Assembly: GCF_021390325.1 (NCBI RefSeq)
Contig: NZ_JAJUWU010000017.1
Location: forward strand, 62,001 to 126,000
Source of the DNA: Jiella avicenniae
Lineage (GTDB): Bacteria > Pseudomonadota > Alphaproteobacteria > Rhizobiales > Rhizobiaceae
Reading direction: 5' to 3'
DNA length: 64,000 bases
Positions 1-7,995 of this stretch are shown in pieces (within the stretch, counting starts at the first letter, position 1; each line of letters begins with the position of its first letter). The position numbers and the translations under genes are program-made. Below the pieces are notes generated by a model, which made no database searches, was not told where the DNA came from, and saw only the letters and a list, made by a program, of their open reading frames with translations.

Positions 1-291
1 CGGGTCGATTTCGAACAGGACTTCACCCGCCTCGACGTCGCCGCCTTCGGTGAAGGTGCGGGCGAGGACGATGCCGGATACGCGCGCCCGCACCTCGGCG
101 AGGCGGACGGGCGAGAGACGTCCGGGATATTCCTGCTGGAGCGGCACGTCCTGCGGCTCGACCGTCACGGTGCGAACGGCGGTCGGCGGCGGTGCCGAAG
201 CTTGCTGCTGCTCGTCGCCGGATTCCGTGCAGGCGGACACCAGAACGGGAATGCTCAACAGCCAAAGGAAAAATGCGATTTTGCGGGGCAT
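1..291 (-). CDS. RND efflux pump periplasmic adaptor, N-terminal part
   Basis: Membrane-fusion (adaptor) subunit of an AcrA/MexA-type multidrug efflux pump, linking an inner-membrane RND pump to an outer-membrane channel. Only the first 97 residues are present; the gene runs off the left edge. A basic start and hydrophobic stretch (about residues 4-18) end in VSAC, a lipobox predicting lipidation at Cys21. A Gln/Pro-rich linker and the first adaptor strands follow (VRARVSGIV, then GGDVEAGEVLFEIDP, the beginning of the lipoyl half-motif). The ATG at 289-291 lies about 85 bases downstream of a SoxR-type promoter, so redox-cycling drugs are the likely inducer. Family call is firm; substrate range cannot be seen. 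Confidence 0.85.
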   Translation of the reverse strand, partial: MPRKIAFFLWLLSIPVLVSACTESGDEQQQASAPPPTAVRTVTVEPQDVPLQQEYPGRLSPVRLAEVRARVSGIVLARTFTEGGDVEAGEVLFEIDP

Positions 292-376
292 TCGGCGGTC
301 CGGATACGAGGTGATCGATCGAGGACGAGGGCGCAGCGGCCCCGTCTCTCGGGCCCGTTCGATGGACCCGGACGTT

Positions 377-407
377 CTGATAGGACCTCAACCTATCTTG
401 AGGTCAA
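377..407 (-). promoter_or_regulatory. SoxR-type promoter/operator for the efflux adaptor
   Basis: On the minus strand a -35 TTGACC (402-407) and a -10-like TATCAG (377-382) are separated by 19 bases, the long spacing typical of MerR-family promoters. The spacer holds a perfect inverted repeat, GACCTCAA (384-391) and TTGAGGTC (398-405), containing CCTCAA-N6-TTGAGG, the known SoxR box. No soxR gene is in the window. The -10 hexamer is weak, as expected for a promoter that needs SoxR to fire. The rest of 292-575 shows no gene. Confidence 0.75.
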
Positions 408-575
408 GTGGCGCGGACGAGATTTTTTGCGTTACGGAAGAATCGCCCGGTCGTCCCATTCCGACTCTCGGGAAACTGCGCGTGAAGTCGCGCCTCGATC
501 CCGAAGCGTTCGCAAGGAGGGGATCCGGCCATTCGCATCGCGTCGGACCCTGAATGCCGCACGCATCCTGCGAAA

Positions 576-1637
576 TCAGCGGACTTCCAGGGGCTCCTGC
601 TGGAGCGTGACGGCAAAGGCTTCCCGGACGGCGGACTTGACCGTCCGGGCGAGGCCCTCGACGTCGTGGGCGGTGGCGTTGCCGTGGTTGACGATGACCA
701 GAGCGTGGTTTTCGAAGACGCCCGCATCGCCCACCCGGTAACCCTTGAGACCGCATCGCTCGATGAGCCATCCGGCCGAGAGTTTTACCGTTCCGTCGGG
801 CTGGGGATATCGCGGCGCGCCGTCGATGCTTTGCGCGAGCTCTGCGGAAACCACCGGATTGTGAAAGAACGAACCGGCATTGCCGAGTATCCGCCAGTCG
901 GGAAGCTTGCTGCCGCGAAGGGCGAGGACGCGCGCCATGACGGTGGCGGGATCTGCCGTCTTGCTCAGGCTGTCGAGGCCGGCATAACCGAGAACCGGCT
1001 GCCAGTCGGCCGGGAGCCAGAGCCTCACCTCGGTGATGACGAAGCGGCCCGGCTCGTCTTTGAAGACGCTTTGGCGATAGCGGAACCGGCAGTCGCTGCG
1101 TTCGAAGTCGACAAACCGCCCCTCCACGCGGTCGTAGGCGGTGAGGCTGTGAAAACGGTCGGCGAGTTCGACGCCGTAGGCGCCGATGTTCTGGACCGGC
1201 GCCGCCCCCACCGTCCCCGGAATTCCGGCGAGGTTCTCGAGCCCGCCGAAGCCTTGGCCGACCGTCCATTGCACGAAGTCCGGCCAGTCCTCTCCGGCCT
1301 GCGCCGTGACGAGGGCGCTCCCGTCGGCCTGCCGGACGACCGAACGCCCCTTCGTCGCCAGGACGGCGACGACCGCCTCGATCCGCGGATAGAGGACGAC
1401 GTTGCTGCCCCCGCCGATGACGACGAAGGGAAGACCTTCCCGGCGGGCGAAGCCGTCGAGCGCCGCGATCTGGCCGGCATCGCTCACGAAGGCGCCGTAC
1501 CGGGCCGTCGCCGGGAGCTTGAGCGTGTTGCGCGCACTCAGATCGAAGTCGGGCCTTGCCGGACGCGATGCATCGTCAATCCGGGTCGTCGCTCGGCCGT
1601 CCTCCGGCATCGTCTCGGGCATTTCCTCGTCCATGGC
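576..1637 (-). CDS. murB: UDP-N-acetylenolpyruvoylglucosamine reductase, type I
   Basis: MurB reduces UDP-GlcNAc-enolpyruvate to UDP-MurNAc with NADPH and FAD in the cytoplasm, the second committed step of peptidoglycan synthesis. The FAD-binding PP-loop is seen in VIGGGSNVV and ENLAGIPGTVGAAPVQNIGAYG. The type I (E. coli) active-site signature YRQSVFK, GNAGSFFHNPV with the proton-donating Ser, and a C-terminal EPLEVR glutamate are present. It ends right after LEVR, slightly shorter than E. coli MurB. The ATG at 1635-1637 overlaps the globin gene by 62 bases; ATGs at 1623-1625 and 1611-1613 are alternatives, none with a strong ribosome site. Last gene of a regulator-globin-murB operon, an unusual place for murB. 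Confidence 0.9.
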   Translation of the reverse strand, partial: AMDEEMPETMPEDGRATTRIDDASRPARPDFDLSARNTLKLPATARYGAFVSDAGQIAALDGFARREGLPFVVIGGGSNVVLYPRIEAVVAVLATKGRSVVRQADGSALVTAQAGEDWPDFVQWTVGQGFGGLENLAGIPGTVGAAPVQNIGAYGVELADRFHSLTAYDRVEGRFVDFERSDCRFRYRQSVFKDEPGRFVITEVRLWLPADWQPVLGYAGLDSLSKTADPATVMARVLALRGSKLPDWRILGNAGSFFHNPVVSAELAQSIDGAPRYPQPDGTVKLSAGWLIERCGLKGYRVGDAGVFENHALVIVNHGNATAHDVEGLARTVKSAVREAFAVTLQQEPLEVR

Positions 1638-2118
1638 CGTGTTCGTCGGGCTCTTCCCGCTCCAGGGGTTCGAGATGCAGGATATCCTCACCGCGCCGCA
1701 TCTTGATGTTGATGCGGAAGGAATTGGCAATCCGCTCCGAGCGCTCGATGAAGGCGCTCGCGACGGTGGGCGGACACGTCTCTTCGACCGTCAGGCGGAA
1801 AAGCGCAAGCCAGCGCCGGAAATGCGCGTCGTCCAGCTCCGGGATCGCCAGATGCTTCGGCATCGGACGCCCACCGTAGCGCCGGGTGCCGAGAAAGGAC
1901 GAGCTCCAGAAATCGGCGATGGTATCGAGATGGTTCTGCCAGTGCTCGTCCGGGACGACGCGGCGGAAGATCGGGCCGATCAGATCGTCCTCGCGCGCCG
2001 CCGCATAGAAGCGGGCGACGACCCGGCGGATCAGCGCCTCGTCGAGACCGGGAAGCGAGCGGGGCGCGATCGCGCGCTCCGCCCGCGCGGCATCGGCTCG
2101 TGAGATCGGCATGGTCAT
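1576..2118 (-). CDS. Group III truncated hemoglobin
   Basis: Small heme protein of the group III (P) truncated globin family, thought to bind O2 or NO at low oxygen. The 180-residue product shows the group III pattern: a basic N-terminus, DFWSSSFLGT, the proximal-histidine region MPKHLAIP, and HFRRWLALF before the last helix. The C-terminal 25 or so residues after ILHLEP are charged and look like a tail. ATG at 2116-2118 overlaps the stop of the upstream regulator (ATGA), so the two are translationally coupled. A second ATG lies two codons in. The pairing with an Fe-S-type regulator suggests control by iron, NO or redox state. Confidence 0.88.
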   Translation of the reverse strand: MTMPISRADAARAERAIAPRSLPGLDEALIRRVVARFYAAAREDDLIGPIFRRVVPDEHWQNHLDTIADFWSSSFLGTRRYGGRPMPKHLAIPELDDAHFRRWLALFRLTVEETCPPTVASAFIERSERIANSFRINIKMRRGEDILHLEPLEREEPDEHGHGRGNARDDAGGRPSDDPD

Positions 2119-2774
2119 GTCTCTCGAATGACGTAGGTGCAGCGGCGCCCGCCGCCGACGATGTGATCGGTGCGATCGACCGCGACGGACGGCCCGAGAA
2201 GCGACCTGAAGATCTGCAGTTCGGCGCGGCAAAAGCCCTGGCAAGAGGCGGCGGCCGCGCAGATCGGGCAGTGGTTCTCGATCAGAAGCAGCGAGCCGTC
2301 CTCCCGTTCCTCCCATTCCGCCATGTAGCCCTCGGCCGTGCGCATCGAAGCGAGCGCCGCGACGCGATCGCTCAGGCGGGAACGGTCGGCCATCGCCGTT
2401 TCATAGATGCGGCGCGTCTCGGCCTCCCGCCTGGCGATGACGAGATTGAGCGCGTCCTCGCCCAGCGTGGAGCGGATACTGTCGAGCAGTTCCACCGTCA
2501 GCGCCGCGTGGGTGTCGGGAAATCGGCTCTGCGCGGCTTCGGTCAGTTCCCAGTTCTGGGTCGGACGTCCGCGGCCGGCGGGCGCGCTGCTGGCGACCAC
2601 GAGGCCTTCCTCGCCGAGCCGGACGAGTTGCTGGCGGGCCGCTTCGGCGGTGGTGCCGAGCTTCTTCCCCATGCCGGCCGCCGTCATCGCGCCGTGCATC
2701 TTGAGGGCCATCAACACCCGCTCCGACGGCTTCCGATCGACCCATTCCGTTTTTTCCAAGCGATTGCTTGACAT
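2115..2774 (-). CDS. Winged-helix regulator with SufR-type Fe-S cysteine motif
   Basis: 219-residue DNA-binding regulator. Residues ~15-80 form a winged helix (ERVLMALKMHGAMTA, then TTAEAARQQLVRLGEEGLV and the wing GRGRPTQNWELTE). The C-terminal half resembles the cluster domain of SufR, the [4Fe-4S] repressor of suf genes: NHCPIC, SCQGFC, the helix RAELQIFRSLLG and GGGRRCTYVI give Cys169, 172, 178, 182 and 212 as candidate ligands. No suf genes are nearby; its neighbours are a globin, murB and, divergently, sodB, so an oxidative or nitrosative stress switch is likely. ATG at 2772-2774 is preceded by AAGGA. Cluster binding is inferred from cysteines. Confidence 0.8.
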   Translation of the reverse strand: MSSNRLEKTEWVDRKPSERVLMALKMHGAMTAAGMGKKLGTTAEAARQQLVRLGEEGLVVASSAPAGRGRPTQNWELTEAAQSRFPDTHAALTVELLDSIRSTLGEDALNLVIARREAETRRIYETAMADRSRLSDRVAALASMRTAEGYMAEWEEREDGSLLLIENHCPICAAAASCQGFCRAELQIFRSLLGPSVAVDRTDHIVGGGRRCTYVIRET

Positions 2775-2786
2775 ATTCCTTGCAAT
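2763..2786. promoter_or_regulatory. Possible operator in the regulator/sodB divergent region
   Basis: ATTGC (2763-2767) and GCAAT (2782-2786) form an imperfect inverted repeat, ATTGC-N14-GCAAT, spanning the start codon of the minus-strand regulator inside the 93-base gap to sodB. A TTGACA (2768-2773) sits between the arms but has no convincing -10 toward sodB. Placement fits autoregulation by the Fe-S-type regulator; the motif is short and unproven. Confidence 0.3.
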
Positions 2787-2867
2787 GTTTTTCAAAGCCG
2801 TTACTTGGAAAATAGCCGCGCTCGGCCCCCGACGCAAGCGCGACAGGCGAAAACAAGGAGATTTCCC

Positions 2868-3470
2868 ATGGCCTTCGTCCTTCCCGATCTGCCTTATGCC
2901 CATTCGGCGCTCGCCGATCGCGGCATGAGCCAGGAGACCCTCGAACTCCACCACGACAAGCATCACCAGGCCTATGTGACCGCGCTGAACGGCTTCGTCG
3001 ACAAGCACGACGATCTGAAGGGCAAGTCGCTCGAAGAGATCATCGCGCTGGTGAAGGACGACGCCGATCGCGCCCCGGTCTTCAACAATGCCGGCCAGCA
3101 CTGGAACCACATCCATTTCTGGAATGCCCTGTCGCCGGAAGGCGGCCGTCTGCCGGGCCGGCTGGAGACGAAGATCGTCGAGGACTTCGGTTCGGTGGGC
3201 GCGTTCAAGGACGCCTTCAAGGCGGCCGCCGTCGGCCAGTTCGGCTCCGGCTGGGCCTGGCTCGTCCTCGGACCGGACGGCAAGCTGAAGGCGACCAAGT
3301 CGCCGAACGGCTCGAACCCGATCGCCACCGGCGAGGGCAAGCCGCTGCTCGGGCTCGACGTCTGGGAACACAGCTATTACGTCGATTTCCGCAACCGGCG
3401 CCCGGACTACGTGACGAACTTCCTCGACAATCTGGCCAATTACGAATTCGCCGAAGCCAATCTCGGCTGA
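2868..3470 (+). CDS. sodB: Superoxide dismutase, Fe type
   Basis: Dismutates superoxide to O2 and H2O2; no signal peptide, so cytoplasmic. The 200 residues carry the usual ligands: His28 in LELHHDKHHQAY, a His in QHWNHIHFWN, and the Asp and His in DVWEHSYYVDFRNRRPDY. Gln in NNAGQHWNH, at the position of E. coli SodB Gln69, points to iron (or cambialistic) rather than manganese. ATG 2868 follows AAGGAG at 2855-2860; upstream in-frame starts have none. Divergent from the Fe-S-type regulator, which may control it. A hairpin terminator follows. Confidence 0.96.
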   Translation: MAFVLPDLPYAHSALADRGMSQETLELHHDKHHQAYVTALNGFVDKHDDLKGKSLEEIIALVKDDADRAPVFNNAGQHWNHIHFWNALSPEGGRLPGRLETKIVEDFGSVGAFKDAFKAAAVGQFGSGWAWLVLGPDGKLKATKSPNGSNPIATGEGKPLLGLDVWEHSYYVDFRNRRPDYVTNFLDNLANYEFAEANLG

Positions 3471-3491
3471 GACGTTTCTCGCCTCGATGTG

Positions 3492-3533
3492 CCGCCCGCG
3501 CCGATGGACCGGCCGGGCGGTGCTTCGCTTTTT
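3492..3533 (+). terminator. Rho-independent terminator after sodB
   Basis: CCGCCCG (3492-3498) pairs with CGGGCGG (3514-3520), followed by TGCTTCGC and a run of five T at 3529-3533. It lies about 20 bases after the sodB stop codon. Confidence 0.6.
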
Positions 3534-3653
3534 CCGGCCACCTTCGAGGGCGGCGCGTCGACCCGACGTCGCCGGCCGGCAACGGCCCGGCCTCGAACAA
3601 ATCCCTGGAAAGCGCGCAGATCGAACGCGGCGCGCGCGAGCCGGAAGGTCCTC

Positions 3654-4199
3654 GTGAGACGAATGCAAGACCTTGACGACCATTTCGATACGTTGCGCAC
3701 GACGTCTTCCCGGCGCCCGGCGGTCGACCGCCGGAGCTATCGCGACGCCATGGCTTCGATCGGTGCGACGGTCGGGCTCGCGACGGCCCGGCTGGGTGAC
3801 GAGCGGATCGGCCGGACGGTCACGTCCTACTTTTCCCTGTCGTTGGAGCCGCCTGCGATCCTGGTCTCGATCGATCGGGAGAGCCGACTTGCCGAATGTA
3901 TCGCGGCAACGGCGGGCTTTTCCTTCGCGATGTTGGCGGACGGCCAGCAGCCCGTGGCCGATGCCTTCGCCGGGGCTGCCGACCCGGCCGAGCGGTTCCG
4001 TCACGGCCGGTGGACGGCCTGGAAGTCTGGCCACCCACGGCTCGAGGACACGCTCGTGACGATGGATTGCGAGGTGATCGGCGTGATCGAGACCGCGACC
4101 CACCGGCTGGTGGCGGGGTGTGTCGTCGACATCGAGACGTCGGGCGATCGCGCACCGCTGATTTGGCATCGCCGGCGATATCACGGCCTCGAGGCCTGA
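3654..4199 (+). CDS. Flavin reductase-like, FMN-binding split-barrel protein
   Basis: Small (about 180 residues) member of the flavin reductase/HpaC-like family, which supplies reduced flavin to partner monooxygenases or acts as an NAD(P)H:flavin oxidoreductase. The core TSYFSLSLEPPAILVSIDR is the FMN-binding barrel signature, followed by FSFAMLADGQQPVADAFA, LVTMDCEVIGVIE and the closing LIWHRRRYHGL. The GTG at 3654 is chosen because GGAAGG (3643-3648) lies 5 bases upstream; an ATG at 3663 is the alternative. No flavin monooxygenase partner is adjacent. Stands alone between the sodB terminator and a DoxX-like gene. Confidence 0.82.
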   Translation: MRRMQDLDDHFDTLRTTSSRRPAVDRRSYRDAMASIGATVGLATARLGDERIGRTVTSYFSLSLEPPAILVSIDRESRLAECIAATAGFSFAMLADGQQPVADAFAGAADPAERFRHGRWTAWKSGHPRLEDTLVTMDCEVIGVIETATHRLVAGCVVDIETSGDRAPLIWHRRRYHGLEA

Positions 4200-4321
4200 G
4201 AGCGCAGGTCGGGGCTTCCTCTCGGAAGTTCGTAGGCGGGAGCGGCGCCTGGAAGGTCCGCTCCCGCGTGCAACGCTCGTCGCCGCTCTTGCGACGCGGC
4301 AATTCAATCGAGGCGAATCTC

Positions 4322-4669
4322 ATGACGCGACCGGGCTGGCGAAACCTCTATGCATGGGCACTCTCGGCGTTCTTCGTCGTCGGCGGTTCGGTCAATCTTT
4401 TTCCGCCCGAAGCGGTGATCGCCGATTATCGCCGGTGGGGCTATCCGGACGGCTTTCACGTCGTGACCGGTCTGCTGGAACTGACCGCCGCCCTCCTGAT
4501 CGCATTCCCCGGGACGCGTCTTGCCGGCAGCGCGCTCGCAGCCGTGCTGATGGTGGCGGCAGCGGGGACGGTGAGCCTCCACGGCGAATATTCCCACGCC
4601 GTCATCCCGCTCGCGGTCCTCGCCCTGGTTGGCCTCAATGCCTGGTTGTCGGGTTTGCGCGCGACCTGA
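4322..4669 (+). CDS. DoxX-like small integral membrane protein
   Basis: 115-residue inner-membrane protein with four hydrophobic segments (about residues 8-24, 45-63, 68-86 and 93-110), the topology of the DoxX/DoxX-like family. Motifs are weak: GGSVNLFPPEAV after helix 1 and GLLELTAALLIAFP in helix 2. Some family members bind quinone or assist thiosulfate oxidation; nothing here reveals which. The ATG follows a GAGGCGA stretch. Isolated gene with an IS-like remnant downstream. Confidence 0.65.
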   Translation: MTRPGWRNLYAWALSAFFVVGGSVNLFPPEAVIADYRRWGYPDGFHVVTGLLELTAALLIAFPGTRLAGSALAAVLMVAAAGTVSLHGEYSHAVIPLAVLALVGLNAWLSGLRAT

Positions 4670-4725
4670 TCGTTGAAGTTCCCCGGTTCGCGGAGACGAT
4701 CCGACGTTCAAGGGAGAGTGTCCGA

Positions 4726-4905
4726 ATGCCGAGAAGGAGAGAACCTCATTCGGAAGAGTTCCGGGAGCAGGGGGTGGCGCTGGGATCCCCTGGCAGAACC
4801 CTGAGGCTTTGGCGGAGGAGAGGCGGGACGTCATTCAGGTCTTCCCGCTCCTGACCGCGAACCAGGCCCCTTTTCCGGTCCGGACGACGTGCGAGATGGA
4901 TGGAT
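4726..4905 (+). mobile_element. Probable decayed IS3-family transposase remnant
   Basis: The reading frame from the ATG at 4726 starts MPRRREPHSEEFREQGVAL, like the N-terminus of IS3-type OrfA (a DEF-xxAV-like helix), then degenerates. Another frame at about 4826-4905 gives FPLLTANQAPFPVRTTC, like the start of IS3 OrfB (PV-x-C before a VSRSGYY motif). Both come in the right order but compressed into about 180 bases with no catalytic DDE part. No terminal repeats found. The surrounding 4670-4978 has no other gene. Confidence 0.35.
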
Positions 4906-4978
4906 GACGGGTGGGGAACGACGCTCATCGCCCTGCGCGCCACCGGCTGCCCGAACGCGTCGGGTCTGCATCAGCGCT

Positions 4979-5680
4979 TCAGGCGTCAGCGCACGAGGGG
5001 TGAAGGTCGCCGAGAGCGTCGGTCGTCAGCACGTAGCGCAGCACGATCTCGGCGCATTCGCTGCCGAGCCTCACCTGTTCCGTCTCCGTCCACAGCGCAT
5101 CGCCGAAGATGAGGCCGAAGGTGTGGCGATTGGAGACGTTGAAATAGCTGATCGCACTGATCAGCCAGTGGAGGGTGAGCGGCGTGATCTCGTGGCGGAA
5201 GACGCCGGCCTTCTTGCCGCGATCGAGGAGGGCGGCGACCCGGCCGATCGCCGGGCGGTTGACGTCCCCGATGCTGGTGGACTGGCTGAGAAACGCGCCG
5301 CTGTGGATGTTCTCGATCATCACCATGCGGATGAAGCTCTCGCTTCGCCGGTGATGCTCGAAGGTGAAGGCGGCGAGCTGCCTGAGCGCCTCGATCGGTT
5401 CGAGATCGTCGAGATGAAGTTCGGCCTCCTCCAGGCGGACCTTGCGATAGGCCTCCTCGAGCACGGCGCGGTAGAGCCCGTTCTTGTCGCCGAAATAGTA
5501 GTAGATCATCCGCTTGGAGGTGCGGGTCTTCGCCGCGATCTCGTCGATCCGGCCGCCGGATAGGCCGTTTTTCGCGAATTCGGCTTCCGCGACGGCCATG
5601 ATATCCGCGCGCACGGCCTCGGGGTCGCGCTTACGCGTTCCCGGTACGTCGCCTCGCGTGCCGTCCTTGCCGCCGTCCAT
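4979..5680 (-). CDS. TetR-family regulator of the quinate/shikimate cluster
   Basis: 233-residue repressor of the TetR family. The helix-turn-helix is near residues 35-65 (GLSGGRIDEIAAKTRTSKRMIYYYFGDKNGLY); the C-terminal ligand domain is helical. Divergently transcribed from the quinate/shikimate dehydrogenase gene with a 137-base gap containing two ACCGGT repeats, so it very likely controls the dehydrogenase-TRAP-quiC operon, with the substrate or a product as inducer. Start at the ATG 5678-5680, which has GGGAG seven bases upstream; an upstream ATG at 5713 lacks one. Confidence 0.88.
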   Translation of the reverse strand: MDGGKDGTRGDVPGTRKRDPEAVRADIMAVAEAEFAKNGLSGGRIDEIAAKTRTSKRMIYYYFGDKNGLYRAVLEEAYRKVRLEEAELHLDDLEPIEALRQLAAFTFEHHRRSESFIRMVMIENIHSGAFLSQSTSIGDVNRPAIGRVAALLDRGKKAGVFRHEITPLTLHWLISAISYFNVSNRHTFGLIFGDALWTETEQVRLGSECAEIVLRYVLTTDALGDLHPSCADA

Positions 5681-5722
5681 TCGAATCTCCCGTGGTCCTC
5701 CCCGGTCGACCATAGCAAATGA

Positions 5723-5771
5723 ACGAATTCGTACAAACCGGTTGACGGCAGAATGAACTAACCGGTACAAA
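5723..5771. promoter_or_regulatory. Candidate TetR operators between regulator and dehydrogenase
   Basis: Two copies of the palindrome ACCGGT occur at 5737-5742 and 5761-5766, exactly 24 bases apart, both next to ACAAA. AACCGGTT is palindromic at 5736-5743, and a 10-base palindrome ACGAATTCGT lies at 5723-5732. Tandem palindromes in a divergent gap are what a TetR repressor would use; the assignment rests on position only. Confidence 0.5.
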
Positions 5772-5817
5772 CATTGGATAAGGCGGTTGGAGGATCGCCG
5801 CTGTAGGGAGGCCTGGC

Positions 5818-6759
5818 ATGACGGCAGGTGCCGCCGCATCCTTTGCGATGGGCGATAAGAGCGATGTTGAGGCGAGCGGCGGCCGCGACGCGCACGGCGC
5901 AGGAGCGCGGCGCAGGTCCATCGTCGCCGGCCTGATCGGGCGCGGCATTCAGCTTTCGCGCACGCCCGCCATGCAGGAATCCGCCGGTGCGAGCCGCGGC
6001 CTGCGCCTCGTCTACCAATTGCTCGACGCCGACATGATGGGCGAGCCGGCTCCCGATCTTCCGACGATCCTTCACGCAGCCGAACTCTGCGGCTTTGCCG
6101 GCGTCAACGTGACCTATCCCTACAAGCGCGAGATCGTGCCGTTGCTCGACGGGCTGTCCGACGCGGCGAGCCGTGTGGGCGCGGTGAACACCGTCGTCTT
6201 TCGCGACGGCAAGCGCTTCGGCCACAACACCGATTGCTGGGGCTTCGCCGAGAGTTTCCGGCAGGGCATGGGCGGCGTGAAATCCGGGACGGTTCTCCTC
6301 GTCGGAGCGGGCGGGGCGGGCGGCGCGGTGGCCCATGCGCTCCTCGACTGCGGCGTCGAGCGCATTCTGGTCCGTGATATCGATGGTCAAGCGGCGGATA
6401 TCCTGATCGCAAGCCTCGAAGCGCGCCCGGACGGAGCCGGGCGGGCCGAGCGAGCCGATGATCTTTCCGCAGCGGCGAAACAGGCCGACGGCATCGTCAA
6501 CGCCTCGCCCGTCGGCATGGCGAAATTGCCGGGCCTGCCTGTCCCGGCCGAAATGATCGAGCCGCGTCATTGGGCGGCCGACGTCGTCTATTTCCCGCTC
6601 GAAACCGAATTTCTCGCCACTGCCCGAAAGCGGGGATGTCGGGTCCTCGCCGGCTCCGGGATGGCCCTGTTTCAGGCGGTGCGTGCCTTCGAACTCTTTA
6701 CCGGCGAAACGCCAGACGTCGCGGCCATGAAGGAGACGTTCGACAGTTTCGCGAGCTGA
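5818..6759 (+). CDS. Catabolic quinate/shikimate dehydrogenase (AroE/QsuD-like)
   Basis: NAD(P)-dependent dehydrogenase of the AroE family. The N-terminal substrate site reads LIGRGIQLSRTPAMQE; the SRTPAM form is that of catabolic quinate/shikimate dehydrogenases rather than biosynthetic AroE, which usually has SxSP. Catalytic Lys is in NVTYPYKREIV and Asp in GHNTDCWGF; the nucleotide site is LLVGAGGAGGAV. About 30 extra residues precede the family start; ATG 5818 has GGGAGG just upstream, while no inner start is better. First gene of a run with TRAP transporter and quiC, so the expected role is oxidation of shikimate (or quinate) to 3-dehydroshikimate (or 3-dehydroquinate). Confidence 0.88.
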   Translation: MTAGAAASFAMGDKSDVEASGGRDAHGAGARRRSIVAGLIGRGIQLSRTPAMQESAGASRGLRLVYQLLDADMMGEPAPDLPTILHAAELCGFAGVNVTYPYKREIVPLLDGLSDAASRVGAVNTVVFRDGKRFGHNTDCWGFAESFRQGMGGVKSGTVLLVGAGGAGGAVAHALLDCGVERILVRDIDGQAADILIASLEARPDGAGRAERADDLSAAAKQADGIVNASPVGMAKLPGLPVPAEMIEPRHWAADVVYFPLETEFLATARKRGCRVLAGSGMALFQAVRAFELFTGETPDVAAMKETFDSFAS

Positions 6760-6921
6760 GACCGCTCGCCGTCCCGTCTTCGGCCGATGGGCGGCCCGAT
6801 GGACGGGTAGCAACAGATTCCGGCGGTGCCGCGAGCGGCGCCGCCCTCGCCGGCGGACGTTCCGCCGATCGATCTCCCCGCCACGAGCGGGGTTCATGAC
6901 GCCAGCCAAGGGAGGAACCTC

Positions 6922-7941
6922 ATGCGTCACATGCTCATGCACTCCATTTTTGGAGCCATCACGGCGATCGGTCTGACGGCGGCCGGTGCCGCCAACGCGC
7001 AGACCATTCGTTTCGCGCACGTCGATCCGGCCGAGTGGCAGACCTCGAAGAAGGGCGCGGCCGCGCAGATCTTCAAGAACATCGTCGAGGGCCAGTCCGA
7101 CATGACGGTCGAAGTCTTTCCGGCTTCGTCGCTGGGTGGAGAGACCGAACTCGTTCAGCAGGCCCAGGACGGGACGACCCAGGTCGTGATGGTCTCCGGC
7201 GCCATGCAGCAGATCTGCCCGGCGGCGGCCGTCCTCGACATTCCGTACACCTTCTCCTCCGCGCCGATCGCCTGGGACGTTCTCGACGGCTCCTTCGGCG
7301 ACGAACTCGCCCAGCATTGCCTCGACGAGACCGGCCTTCGCACGCTGGCCTATGGCGAGACGGGCTTTCGCAACTTCACGAACTCCAAGCGCGAGATCAA
7401 GACGCCTGCCGACATGGAGGGCCTGAAGTTCCGGGTTCAGGACATTCCGCTCTATGTGGAGATGGTCAATGCGCTCGGCGGCGAGCCGACCCCGATCGCA
7501 TGGGCCGAACTGCCGAATGCCTTGTCGACGGGTGTCGTCGACGGCCAGGAAAACCCGGTCGGGGTGATCTACAACAACAATCTGCACACGATGCAGAAGT
7601 ACATGATCCTCGACGGCCACGTCTACGCGACGGACTTCCTGCTCATCAACGATGCCTTCTTCCAAGGGCTGACGCCGCAGCAGCAGGAAGTCGTCAGCCG
7701 GGCCGCCAAGGTCGCCGGCATGATGGGCCGTTCGATCCAGCAGTTCACCACCGCCGAAGGCATCAAGAAGGTGCAGGAGGCAGGCATGCAGGTCTATTCG
7801 CCGAGCGCCGAAGACCTCGCCAAGTTCCGCGAGGCCGCCCAGCCTCCGGTCATCGCCTTCCTGAAGGACGATCTGGGCGACGATGCCGTCTGGATCGACA
7901 AGTTGCAGCAGGCCGTCTCCGAGGCGACGCCCAGCAACTGA
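6922..7941 (+). CDS. dctP: TRAP transporter solute-binding protein, quinate/shikimate cluster
   Basis: Periplasmic DctP-type binding protein, 339 residues with a Sec signal peptide cleaved near ANA-QT (about residue 24). TRAP features include IRFAHVDP at the mature start, FPASSLGGETELVQQAQDGTTQ, GFRNFTNSKREIKTPADMEG with the Arg in LKFRVQDIPLY that binds the substrate carboxylate, and the helix-hinge segment STGVVDGQENPVGVIY. GGGAGG precedes ATG 6922. Context predicts quinate, shikimate or a related cyclic carboxylate as ligand. A hairpin lies between it and dctQ. Confidence 0.93.
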   Translation: MRHMLMHSIFGAITAIGLTAAGAANAQTIRFAHVDPAEWQTSKKGAAAQIFKNIVEGQSDMTVEVFPASSLGGETELVQQAQDGTTQVVMVSGAMQQICPAAAVLDIPYTFSSAPIAWDVLDGSFGDELAQHCLDETGLRTLAYGETGFRNFTNSKREIKTPADMEGLKFRVQDIPLYVEMVNALGGEPTPIAWAELPNALSTGVVDGQENPVGVIYNNNLHTMQKYMILDGHVYATDFLLINDAFFQGLTPQQQEVVSRAAKVAGMMGRSIQQFTTAEGIKKVQEAGMQVYSPSAEDLAKFREAAQPPVIAFLKDDLGDDAVWIDKLQQAVSEATPSN

Positions 7942-7995
7942 TGCGAGGGAGCCGGCGGCGGCCCGACACGTGTCATGCCGTCGGCATCCCGGACC

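Noticed and set aside
2115-4307. A 730-residue version of the Fe-S-type regulator
   Set aside because: The extra N-terminal part is antisense to sodB and the flavin reductase; the regulator starts at 2774 with its own ribosome site.
5818-6759. Biosynthetic shikimate dehydrogenase aroE
   Set aside because: The SRTPAM substrate motif and linkage to a TRAP transporter and quiC point to the catabolic type.
7965-7974. GACACGTGTC palindrome as a regulator operator
   Set aside because: It lies inside the operon next to other hairpins with no promoter elements; more likely part of the RNA structure between dctP and dctQ.
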